Shown here in pieces: positions 1 through 5,733 of a stretch of 6,713 nucleotides of DNA (position 1 is the stretch's first letter; the number at the start of each line of letters is the position of its first letter). A program made the position numbers and the translations under genes. The notes under the pieces were generated by a model, which did not search any database, was not told where the DNA came from, and saw only the letters and a program-made list of their open reading frames with translations. This DNA comes from Thalassolituus sp. GTDB taxonomy: Bacteria; Pseudomonadota; Gammaproteobacteria; Pseudomonadales; Oceanobacteraceae. The stretch is taken from NCBI GenBank assembly GCA_029212275.1, contig JARGOI010000134.1, forward strand, positions 1 to 6,713, in the 5' to 3' direction.

Positions 1-422
1 TTTAACAACAATTCGCCAACGCTGATGCTGGAATCGTTACTAGGCACGTGATCGGTTTGCATATCAATGCGTCGAAACAAAGCTTTGATGCGCGCCACTA
101 ACTCGTGGTGATGATAAGGTTTGGCAATATAATCATCGGCACCATGTTCTAATCCCAGTACTCGATCCACACTTTCGCCGCGTGCGGTCAGCATAATCAC
201 AGGAATCGCCGACTGCTTGCGCAACTCGCGCAACACTTCAAAGCCATTCTTTTTCGGCAGCATCACATCCAGTAAGACAAGATTATATTCGCCAGAAAGT
301 GCCGCTTTGAGTCCAGCTTCGCCATCGTGAACCGCGGTCAGGGTAAACCCTTCCATACCTAAGTATTCTTGTAACAGTTCGCTTAATTCAATGTCGTCGT
401 CAATTAATAATACAGATTTCAT
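1..422 (-). CDS. cpxR: CpxR-like OmpR-family response regulator (partial, C-terminus outside window)
   Basis: This is the receiver half of a two-component response regulator that, once phosphorylated by a membrane histidine kinase, should bind DNA as a dimer. About 140 residues are visible. The acidic cluster DDD is at residues 8-10, the phosphoacceptor Asp52 sits in LLDVMLPKKNG, Thr79 in MLTARG, and the conserved Lys101 in AKP. The phrases LLIDDDIELSELL, MEGF, PKKNG and DRVLGLEHGADDY match my memory of E. coli CpxR closely, so I use that symbol tentatively. The receiver ends near residue 118, a linker follows, and the first strand of the expected winged-helix domain (ISVGELLL) is cut by the window edge. 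GAGG lies 6 nt before the ATG and supports this start. Any partner kinase would be off-window, past position 1. The family is certain; the CpxR assignment is likely but rests on the receiver alone. Confidence 0.9.
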   Translation of the reverse strand, partial: MKSVLLIDDDIELSELLQEYLGMEGFTLTAVHDGEAGLKAALSGEYNLVLLDVMLPKKNGFEVLRELRKQSAIPVIMLTARGESVDRVLGLEHGADDYIAKPYHHHELVARIKALFRRIDMQTDHVPSNDSSISVGELLL

Positions 423-447
423 GATTCACCTCTTAATACAGAGTAAA

Positions 448-465
448 CCGAGCGCAAGCGCTCGG
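448..465 (-). terminator. GC-rich perfect hairpin in the response-regulator leader (terminator or attenuator-like)
   Basis: CCGAGCGC and GCGCTCGG are exact reverse complements separated by two bases, giving about 7 bp of stem with a 4-nt loop. On the minus strand the 3' arm is followed by TTTACT, a weak U-tract. It lies about 110 bp past the permease stop and about 25 nt before the response-regulator ATG. It could therefore end permease transcripts or attenuate the regulator's own transcript. The short T run keeps the terminator call modest. Confidence 0.45.
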
Positions 466-542
466 ATAGCGATGTCTGACCCTTCCTTACCCTTGACCAC
501 AATTACTAGCAGGATATGAAGCAGAACGTCTATTTTTTGGCC

Positions 543-548
543 ATTATA
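543..548 (-). promoter_or_regulatory. Candidate -10 box (TATAAT) for the response regulator
   Basis: A perfect TATAAT reads on the minus strand in the gap between the permease stop and the regulator. It would place transcription start near position 536 and give a leader of about 115 nt that contains the GC hairpin at 448-465. No good -35 hexamer lies 16-18 bp upstream (CAAGAA at 17 bp), so this would be a weak or activator-dependent promoter, or chance in AT-rich DNA. Confidence 0.35.
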
Positions 549-574
549 ATCAATTAATGGCTCTATTCTTGGTA

Positions 575-1594
575 CTATTGATCCAACATGGTTGCTACCC
601 AGCGCGTACGAGTGCTGGTTTCCATGGCGATTTTCACAACCATGGTTAAAGGAATCGACAATAGCATGCCCACTGGGCCTAAGACCCAGCCCCAAAAAAT
701 CAATGACACAAACACCACCAAGGTCGATAGGCCTAACGAGCGTCCCATCATTTTGGGTTCGACGACGTTACCAAAGACCGTATTCGCCACCACAAACACC
801 AATGCGGTAATAAGGGCCTCACCAACACTTAGCTGGATGAGTGCGACCAAAACGGCCGGAACCGCCGCAATGATCGACCCTATATTGGGAATGTAATTCA
901 ATAAAAACGCGATCAGCGCCCACATCACTGCGTAATCGACACCGATGATGGCCAACGCGATACCAATCGTGGCACCTGTCATTAAACTCACCAAAGTTTT
1001 GATTACTAGATATTTCTGCACTAGCTGGCTAAAACGTTTGAAATGTTCGAGTGCTTGGGTGTGCTCGCCAAGCGCTTTGCGCAATTTAATCGGGAATGAT
1101 GACGCTTCTAACAGAATAAAAATCACGGTAAACAAAATTAAGAAGGTGTTCGCTAGCACGCCACCTAAACCATTAAACACATTGGCAACCATTTTTATCA
1201 CAGCGCCAGGATTAACATACTCACGCAAAACATTATCCGCGACATCAATGCCATGAGACTGTAACCAAGCGACGGATTGTGATGTTAATGCCTGCAATTT
1301 GTCTTCATATAACGGCACGTCTTGGTAAAACGCATTGACGGTTCGACCAATAAAGGTCGCCAGCATGGTGCCAAATAATAAAAATCCAACAAGAATGATG
1401 ACCAGAGAAATTACTTGGGGTACGTGGCGTTGAGTCAGCCAGCGCATCAGTGGCGCACTCAGTAGCGCGATAAAAATGGACAGCAAAAACGGAATAAGAA
1501 TACTGGCCGCACTTTTGATGCCGGCAATCACAATGACCAACGCGGCTGCATTTAATATAAGATTTTTACCCAGTCTCGAATCTGGAAGAGACAT
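575..1594 (-). CDS. AI-2E family (PerM/TqsA-like) inner-membrane transporter
   Basis: This 339-residue polytopic membrane protein belongs to the AI-2E/PerM (formerly UPF0118) family. Members are proposed to export small solutes, and E. coli TqsA is linked to release of the signal AI-2. Hydrophobic segments lie near residues 12-30, 31-50, 60-82, 145-162, 200-218, 222-238, 240-256, 260-276 and 288-320. A soluble stretch at about 85-140 contains GIDV. The signature NYIPNIGS is at 233-240, and the EPKMMGRSLGLS and WGWVLGPVGMLLS stretches follow at 279-312; all are nearly the same in TqsA as I recall it. I start at the ATG at 1594, which AGGATGG precedes by 6 nt; an in-frame TTG at 1600 sits directly against that site and is less likely. 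The next gene on the strand is the CpxR-like regulator. The substrate is unknown, and AI-2 export should not be assumed. Confidence 0.9.
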   Translation of the reverse strand: MSLPDSRLGKNLILNAAALVIVIAGIKSAASILIPFLLSIFIALLSAPLMRWLTQRHVPQVISLVIILVGFLLFGTMLATFIGRTVNAFYQDVPLYEDKLQALTSQSVAWLQSHGIDVADNVLREYVNPGAVIKMVANVFNGLGGVLANTFLILFTVIFILLEASSFPIKLRKALGEHTQALEHFKRFSQLVQKYLVIKTLVSLMTGATIGIALAIIGVDYAVMWALIAFLLNYIPNIGSIIAAVPAVLVALIQLSVGEALITALVFVVANTVFGNVVEPKMMGRSLGLSTLVVFVSLIFWGWVLGPVGMLLSIPLTMVVKIAMETSTRTRWVATMLDQ

Positions 1595-1710
1595 GCCCAA
1601 CCATCCTGTTTTAATGTCTAATTTTTAAGCCGCTACGATACCTGAGACCTGACAAACCCGCTAGCGTTCACATGGCACTCACATTGAGTAAAAGTATGAC
1701 TGGACTGATT

Positions 1711-1770
1711 TAACAAAATCTTTTTCACAAGGTATTGCATTTGTTTTTGGTTTGAGTAAAATCTGCGCCC
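1711..1770 (+). promoter_or_regulatory. Stable-RNA type sigma70 promoter of the tRNA-Leu gene
   Basis: TTGCAT (1735-1740) and TAAAAT (1757-1762) are spaced by 16 bp and have an A/T-rich stretch upstream (1711-1725) that fits an UP element. After the -10 comes CTGCGCCCT, a GC-rich discriminator typical of rRNA and tRNA promoters under stringent (ppGpp) and growth-rate control. Start is predicted near 1768-1770, about 6-8 nt before the mature tRNA 5' end. Since no terminator follows the tRNA, this promoter probably also feeds lrgAB. Confidence 0.75.
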
Positions 1771-1775
1771 TCTAC

Positions 1776-1860
1776 GCGGGAGTGGTGGAATTGGTAGACA
1801 CGCTGGATTTAGGTTCCAGTGCCGCAAGGTGTGAGAGTTCGAGTCTCTCCTTCCGCACCA
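1776..1860 (+). tRNA. tRNA-Leu (anticodon UAG)
   Basis: This is an 85-nt class II tRNA with an encoded 3' CCA (1858-1860). The acceptor stem pairs GCGGGAG with CTTCCGC and includes G-U at the fifth pair. The D region contains TTGGTAGACA. The anticodon stem is CTGGA/TCCAG around loop TTTAGGT, which gives anticodon TAG at 1810-1812 and reads CUN leucine codons. The variable arm GTGCCGCAAGGTGT forms a short extra helix, as leucine tRNAs require, and the T arm is GAGAG TTCGAGT CTCTC. The sequence is close to E. coli leuW as I remember it. It stands alone here, not in a tRNA cluster, and lrgA begins only 19 bp after the CCA. Confidence 0.97.
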
Positions 1861-1879
1861 ACATTTACCGGAGCAAGTT

Positions 1880-2215
1880 ATGGCCGGTCTTCTGACACTA
1901 GTCAGTTTTCTTATCCTCGGAACTTTAGTTCAAGCGCAGCTTAATTTACCTGTTCCAGCCTCTATCACTGGCATGGTTTTGCTGCTGATATTTTTGCTTC
2001 TTTATCGACGCATCCCTAACAGTCTTACGCAAATCACCCGCGTACTTTCACCGTTATTGCCGTTATTTATCATCCCTATCAGTGTTGGCATCGTTACTCA
2101 AAAACAATTGTTGTCCGAGCATGGCGTTGCGCTGTTGATTATTTTAGCCGTCAGCCTAATCCCTGGTGCACTTGTCTGTGCCTGGATCATGACGACCAAA
2201 AAGGGTGAGTCGTAA
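1880..2215 (+). CDS. lrgA: CidA/LrgA family holin-like membrane protein
   Basis: This is a 111-residue hydrophobic protein of the CidA/LrgA family (YohJ in E. coli). Members were first described as holin-like or antiholin-like regulators of autolysis in Staphylococcus; later work on the family points to transport of pyruvate or other small metabolites together with LrgB. Four membrane segments are visible near residues 3-19, 29-43, 55-73 and 82-105. The family signature LPVPASITGM is at 23-32, PLFIIPISVGIV follows in the third segment, and the tail is short and basic (TTKKGES). GGAG lies 6 nt before the ATG. The gene starts 19 bp after the tRNA-Leu CCA end with no promoter or terminator between, and its stop overlaps the lrgB start (TAATG). 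The family is certain; its role in this organism is not known. Confidence 0.92.
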   Translation: MAGLLTLVSFLILGTLVQAQLNLPVPASITGMVLLLIFLLLYRRIPNSLTQITRVLSPLLPLFIIPISVGIVTQKQLLSEHGVALLIILAVSLIPGALVCAWIMTTKKGES

Positions 2216-2901
2216 TGCTGGATACGCTGCTGCATTTACCCCTGTTTTGGGCCGCTTTGACCATTGGTTCTTTTTTGCTGGGACAGCGTCTCTATGCGGC
2301 GCTGGGCAATAGTGCTTTTTTACCCCCCATTTTAACCGGCATCGTGCTGGTGGGTTTAACGCTAGAACTGAGTGGTATTTCATTTGCGACCTACATGGAA
2401 GGCGGGCAATACCTGCATTTAATGTTGGGACCTGTGGTGGTGATGCTGGCGGTGCCGCTGTATCAATTTATTCACGTAATGAAAAAACAGTGGTTGCGCA
2501 TTAGCTTGGCGGTGACGTTGGGTAGCATTACCACGGTAGGAACTGCAGTTTTCTTGGCGGCTTGGTGGATTGGTGATGATGCGATTAGTATCACTATGGC
2601 GACTAAATCGGTGACGACTCCGGTGGCGGTCACGCTCAGCGAGCAGTTAGGCGGGATTGGTGCGTTGGCCTCGGCGTTCGTGATTATTACGGGCGTATTC
2701 GGCGCATTAATCATTCCACCCTTGTTGAATCTCACCCGCTTAAATCAACCCCATGCGATGGGTTTAACACTGGGTGTCTGTGCCCATGCCATCGGCACCA
2801 GCCGTGCCATTGAATTGGGTGAACAGCAAGCGGCGTACTCGGCGATGGCGATGACGCTGACGGCCACACTGCATGCGGTGGCCTTGCCCTTTATTTTGTG
2901 A
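2215..2901 (+). CDS. lrgB: LrgB family inner-membrane protein (CidB/YohK-like)
   Basis: This 228-residue polytopic protein is of the LrgB/CidB family, the usual partner of LrgA-type proteins. Recognisable stretches are FLPPILTGI (35-43), LGPVVVMLAVPLY (71-83), KSVTTPVAVTLSEQLGG (131-147) and the strongly conserved GVCAHAIGTSRAIELGE (187-203). Several hydrophobic helices run through to the C-terminus, and the length matches typical members (about 230). Its ATG overlaps the lrgA TAA by one base, so translational coupling is likely; AAGGGTGAG ahead of the start can serve as ribosome binding site. Together with lrgA it forms a complete two-gene module lacking an adjacent LytTR or LysR regulator, unlike many lrg/cid loci. 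The gene converges on nudE with only 33 bp between the stops. Proposed roles are autolysis control or metabolite (pyruvate-type) transport; the sequence cannot decide. Confidence 0.93.
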   Translation: MLDTLLHLPLFWAALTIGSFLLGQRLYAALGNSAFLPPILTGIVLVGLTLELSGISFATYMEGGQYLHLMLGPVVVMLAVPLYQFIHVMKKQWLRISLAVTLGSITTVGTAVFLAAWWIGDDAISITMATKSVTTPVAVTLSEQLGGIGALASAFVIITGVFGALIIPPLLNLTRLNQPHAMGLTLGVCAHAIGTSRAIELGEQQAAYSAMAMTLTATLHAVALPFIL

Positions 2902-2934
2902 TCAATACTTTCACTGTACAAAGCATTCACAAAA

Positions 2935-3507
2935 CTATTCGCTCAGGATTTTCCCTGCAAAGCGTCCAGCCAGATATTCTTGCGTAATGGCCAGCGCCGC
3001 CACCGCGCGACCTTCGTTAAAGTCATCGCGAGCGAATAATTCGGGCAAGTTATCAAGCTTCCAAGTCACTAACTCTAGCGGTTCTGGCTCGTCCCCTTCT
3101 AAGCGTGATGGATAAAGATCACGCGCTAAAATCAGATGAATACCGCCACTCATGTAACTTGGCGATAGACTGACTTTTTTCAGATAAATAAACTCTTTGG
3201 CACCGTAACCGATTTCTTCTTGCAGCTCGCGATTACAGGCTTGTAGCATGGTTTCACCGGCATCAATCGCGCCTTTGGGTAAGGTCAGGGTGTATTCTTC
3301 GACACCGCCGCCGTATTCTCGAATAAGAGCGACGGTATTGTCATCTAATAAGGCCGCCATCATCACGGCACCATTACCACCGCCGGGAACTAGACGCTCG
3401 TAAGTGCGCTCTACGCCATTGCTAAAACGTAAATCGAGCGACTCGATACTGAATAAACGGCTCTTAGCAACGAGTGTGCGCTGTAAAACTTCTGGTTTTT
3501 TATGCAT
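2935..3507 (-). CDS. nudE: NudE, Nudix hydrolase of ADP-containing compounds
   Basis: This 190-residue Nudix hydrolase is predicted to cleave ADP-linked substrates such as ADP-ribose, Ap3A and NADH to AMP plus a phosphorylated remainder, using Mg2+ or Mn2+. The Nudix box is complete at residues 79-101: G79, E86, then RELQEEIGY at 93-101 carrying the metal-binding glutamates. The N-terminal SRLFSIESLDLRFSNGV and YERLVP, and the C-terminal LYPSRLEGDEPEP and DFNEGRAVAAL, are features shared with E. coli NudE and separate it from ADP-ribose pyrophosphatase NudF. The ATG at 3507 has AGGG about 7 nt upstream. nudE is divergent from yrfG across 51 bp, a pairing also found near this locus in other gammaproteobacteria; cysQ, which often follows nudE in them, is absent here and lrgB converges instead. 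NudF-type activity is the only real alternative. Confidence 0.93.
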   Translation of the reverse strand: MHKKPEVLQRTLVAKSRLFSIESLDLRFSNGVERTYERLVPGGGNGAVMMAALLDDNTVALIREYGGGVEEYTLTLPKGAIDAGETMLQACNRELQEEIGYGAKEFIYLKKVSLSPSYMSGGIHLILARDLYPSRLEGDEPEPLELVTWKLDNLPELFARDDFNEGRAVAALAITQEYLAGRFAGKILSE

Positions 3508-3558
3508 GGCGGCCCTGTTCTAATAGTCACTGAATGCGAATACAAAGAGTATAACCCG

Positions 3559-4215
3559 ATGACCATGCCAAATTGGCAAGAAATTGATACCGTGTTGCTA
3601 GATATGGATGGCACCTTGTTGGATCTCCATTTCGACAACTACTTTTGGTTGCAACATGTTCCTCAACGTTACGCCGAGCATCATGGACTGACCGCCGAAG
3701 AAGCCATAGCCGAACTGAATGTGCACTTTGTGGGTTTGCGCGGCACGTTAAATTGGTATTGTTTGGATTATTGGACCGAACTGACTGGGCTGCCGATAGC
3801 GGCACTAAAGCGCGATGTGCAAAGCCGAATAGGGTTTAGACCACATGTGCGCGATTTTTTAATGCAGTTGCGTGCGCACAACAAGCGCAGCGTCATCGTT
3901 ACCAATGCGCACCGCGACAGCGTCGACTTGAAAATGGAAGTGACCGGATTGGATGCCTTGGTGGATTGCATCATCAGTTCCCACGATTACAAGGAGCCAA
4001 AAGAGAGTCAGGCTTTCTGGGATCACTTGCACCGCGAAGAAGCCTTCGATCCGAAACGCACGCTGTTAATAGACGACAGTCAGGCTGTGTTAGAATCGGC
4101 TAAGCAATGGGGCATTGGTTGGTTGCTCACGATTTATCATCCCGACAGTCAGCAACCGCCCAATACCGACAGTGTGTTTCCTGGGATTCATCACTTTAAT
4201 GAACTGGACTTTTAA
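3559..4215 (+). CDS. yrfG: YrfG, HAD-superfamily GMP/IMP-type nucleotidase
   Basis: This cytoplasmic 218-residue haloacid-dehalogenase hydrolase corresponds to E. coli YrfG, reported as a purine nucleotidase acting on GMP and IMP. Motif I is DMDGT at residues 15-19 (nucleophile Asp15, acid/base Asp17). Motif II is Thr115 in VIVTNA, motif III is Lys148 in YKEPKES, and motif IV is IDDS at 171-174. The cap region holds FDNYFW and TLNWYCLDYW (63-72), which I recall as near-identical in E. coli YrfG. I choose ATG 3559 (MTMPNWQ); a longer frame from 3502 would overlap the divergent nudE start, adds 19 residues without homology, and has no better ribosome site. An ATG at 3565 is also possible. The nearest Shine-Dalgarno match, AAGAG, is 9 nt away and weak. 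hslR follows after 34 bp, so co-transcription with the heat-shock genes is likely. Confidence 0.93.
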   Translation: MTMPNWQEIDTVLLDMDGTLLDLHFDNYFWLQHVPQRYAEHHGLTAEEAIAELNVHFVGLRGTLNWYCLDYWTELTGLPIAALKRDVQSRIGFRPHVRDFLMQLRAHNKRSVIVTNAHRDSVDLKMEVTGLDALVDCIISSHDYKEPKESQAFWDHLHREEAFDPKRTLLIDDSQAVLESAKQWGIGWLLTIYHPDSQQPPNTDSVFPGIHHFNELDF

Positions 4216-4249
4216 GCGTATTTTTTTTTATCGTGCTAAGAGATCATGA

Positions 4250-4645
4250 ATGACAGAATCGAACAGCAAAATTCGTTTGGATAAATGGCTTTGGGCCGCG
4301 CGTTTTTTCAAAACTCGTGGGCTAGCAAAAGCAGCGGTTGAAGGCGGCAAAGTGCACTACGAAGGCCAGCGTTGTAAGGTTAGCAAAACCGTCGATGTGG
4401 GCGCCAAAATCACTTTGCGCCAAGGTTTCGATGAGAAAACCGTTATTATTAAGCAGTTATCGGAGCAGCGTCGAGGTGCTCCCGAAGCGCGTGAATTGTA
4501 TGAAGAGACGCCTGAGAGCATTAAAGAACGTATCGATAAAGCCGAACTTCGTCGACTGTCGAATGCCGCTCAAGGCGCACCCGATCACAAGCCCAACAAA
4601 AAAGAACGCCGCGATATGCAGCGCTTTAAACAATTTCAACAATGA
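4250..4645 (+). CDS. hslR: HslR (Hsp15), S4-domain ribosome-rescue heat-shock protein
   Basis: This is a 131-residue basic RNA-binding protein. Hsp15 binds free 50S subunits that still carry a peptidyl-tRNA after premature dissociation and helps recycle them. The S4 RNA-binding domain runs from about residue 8 to 55 (IRLDKWLWAARFFKTRGLA, then EGGKVHYEG), followed by a charged C-terminal helix rich in Arg, Lys and Glu (72-131), as is normal for the family. AAGAG 7 nt before ATG 4250 supports the start. The 34-bp gap after yrfG contains a run of nine T (4221-4229) but no hairpin. hslO follows after 56 bp. In E. coli hslR and hslO are adjacent heat-shock genes; I could not identify a sigma32 promoter here. 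Confidence 0.95.
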   Translation: MTESNSKIRLDKWLWAARFFKTRGLAKAAVEGGKVHYEGQRCKVSKTVDVGAKITLRQGFDEKTVIIKQLSEQRRGAPEARELYEETPESIKERIDKAELRRLSNAAQGAPDHKPNKKERRDMQRFKQFQQ

Positions 4646-4701
4646 CGCCGTCTTAAGTATGTCTTTAGACTTACGTCATTCATTCGCGATAGGAACCCGT
4701 C

Positions 4702-5553
4702 ATGTCCAGCGCTGACACATTACAACGCTTCAGTTTTGATCACACCGATATTCGTGGCGAGGTGACCCATTTGCACCTCAGCTTCCAAGAAATATTAAAA
4801 CGCCACACCTATCCCAAGGTTGTTGCTCGTGCGTTAGGTGAATTGCTCGCAGCGACGTCATTATTGAGCGCTAATCTAAAGTTTCCCGGTCGCTTAACGC
4901 TGCAAATACGCCTAACCGGCAGTATCACCTTGTTGCAGGCTGAAACGGACGAGCAAGGTCAGCTGCGCGCCATTGCTCGCTATGCGGATGATGTTGACGA
5001 GACAGCATTGAGCGTCACGGATGGACAAATGATCATTACCATCGAACCCGATGATGGTCAAAAGTATCAAGGTATTACCGCGATTGAAGGCGGAAATATT
5101 GCCGCCGCGATGGAAGAATACTTCACCCAATCGGAGCAGCTCGATAGCCGGTTTTGGTTGGTCTGTGATGGCGAACAAGCCAGCGGTTTGATGCTACAAA
5201 AGTTGCCAAGTAGTCATGCCAAGAGCGAAGATCCTGATGCTTGGGATCGTATTAGCCATCTAGGCAGTACCGTGCGTGATGACGAATTATTGCACTTAGA
5301 TAATGAAACTTTGCTGCATCGCTTGTACCACGAAGAGTCGTTGCGTTTGTACCCATCGAGTTCGGTGCGTTTTTTCTGTACCTGCTCAAAAGACCGGATT
5401 GGCAACGCATTACATCAATTAGGGTACGACGAGTTAACCAATATTGTTGCAGAACAAGGTAAGATTGCCGTGACCTGTGAATTTTGTCAGCAATCTTACG
5501 CGTTTGATCAGGTGCAAATTGATGAACTTTTCCCTGAGAAATCATTGCAGTAG
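4702..5553 (+). CDS. hslO: HslO (Hsp33), redox-regulated chaperonin
   Basis: This 283-residue cytoplasmic holdase chaperone is activated by oxidative unfolding. The N-terminal substrate-binding domain contains GELLAATSLLSANLKFPGR, the linker-side signature EYFTQSEQ (139-146) and the ASGLMLQKLP strand (160-169). The C-terminal zinc switch is intact: Cys226 and Cys228 in FFCTCSKDR and Cys259 and Cys262 in CEFC, spaced like the four zinc-binding cysteines of E. coli Hsp33. The length is near the usual 290. AGGA stands 7 nt before ATG 4702. An extra cysteine, Cys155 (LVCDG), lies in the first domain. The gene follows hslR by 56 bp and is probably in the same transcript. pckA lies 180 bp downstream behind what looks like its own promoter. 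Confidence 0.97.
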   Translation: MSSADTLQRFSFDHTDIRGEVTHLHLSFQEILKRHTYPKVVARALGELLAATSLLSANLKFPGRLTLQIRLTGSITLLQAETDEQGQLRAIARYADDVDETALSVTDGQMIITIEPDDGQKYQGITAIEGGNIAAAMEEYFTQSEQLDSRFWLVCDGEQASGLMLQKLPSSHAKSEDPDAWDRISHLGSTVRDDELLHLDNETLLHRLYHEESLRLYPSSSVRFFCTCSKDRIGNALHQLGYDELTNIVAEQGKIAVTCEFCQQSYAFDQVQIDELFPEKSLQ

Positions 5554-5593
5554 ATGGCAATGACCGCCTGCGTTTAAAGAATGCGCGGCGGGG

Positions 5594-5625
5594 GGCTTAG
5601 CGTAAGCCAGATTTTCTGGCATAAT
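5594..5625 (+). promoter_or_regulatory. Putative pckA promoter overlaid by two overlapping palindromes
   Basis: TTAGCG (5597-5602, three of six consensus bases) and CATAAT (5620-5625) are 17 bp apart and could form a sigma70 promoter with start near 5632. Two perfect 6-3-6 inverted repeats cover this stretch: GGCTTA-gcg-TAAGCC (5594-5608) and GCCAGA-ttt-TCTGGC (5606-5620), sharing three bases. The first covers the -35 box and the second abuts the -10, so repressor binding here is plausible. The first hairpin followed by AGATTTTCT might instead be a weak hslO terminator. Confidence 0.4.
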
Positions 5626-5629
5626 TGCG

Positions 5630-5667
5630 CGTCTTGATTTTTGGCTCGTCTTGGCATCCTCAAGACG
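5630..5667 (+). repeat. Triple CGTCTTG element in the pckA leader (two direct, one inverted copy)
   Basis: CGTCTTGA (5630-5637) and CGTCTTG (5647-5653) are direct copies 17 bp apart. TCAAGACG (5660-5667) is the inverted copy and can pair with either one: 8 bp with the first, 7 bp with the second around a 7-nt loop. The second pair encloses TTGGCA (5651-5656), which matches a -35 consensus at five of six positions, though no good -10 lies at normal spacing (GATATA at 19 bp). No U-run follows, so this is not a plain terminator. An operator or alternative RNA fold are both possible. Confidence 0.45.
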
Positions 5668-5733
5668 GTTATTGGGATATAGCGAATAGCCACAAGCTGT
5701 GCGCATTAAACGAGGACCCTTTGGGGTATCGAT

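Noticed and set aside
945..1256. Plus-strand open frame of 103 codons within the permease region
   Set aside because: It is the antisense shadow of the permease gene; the minus-strand product is a clear family member and this one matches nothing I know.
1659..1666. Palindrome CGCTAGCG upstream of the permease
   Set aside because: Eight bases only, with no repeat elsewhere and no link to a promoter element.
3550..3555. TATAAC just before yrfG as a -10 box
   Set aside because: It lies 3 nt before the ATG, so the transcript would start inside the gene; no -35 supports it.
3502..3558. Longer yrfG start at 3502
   Set aside because: It overlaps the divergent nudE start codon, the added 19 residues have no family match, and no Shine-Dalgarno supports it.
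4221..4229. Run of nine T between yrfG and hslR as a rho-independent terminator
   Set aside because: No GC stem precedes it, and the short gap with same-strand genes argues for one transcript.
4643..4678. Imperfect inverted repeat after hslR (TGACG/CGTCA outside, GTCT/AGAC inside)
   Set aside because: Stems are short and interrupted and no T-run follows; not convincing as terminator or operator.
5542..5563. 7-bp inverted repeat TCATTGC/GCAATGA spanning the hslO stop codon
   Set aside because: The 8-nt loop and lack of a T-run make a terminator unlikely; chance is plausible.
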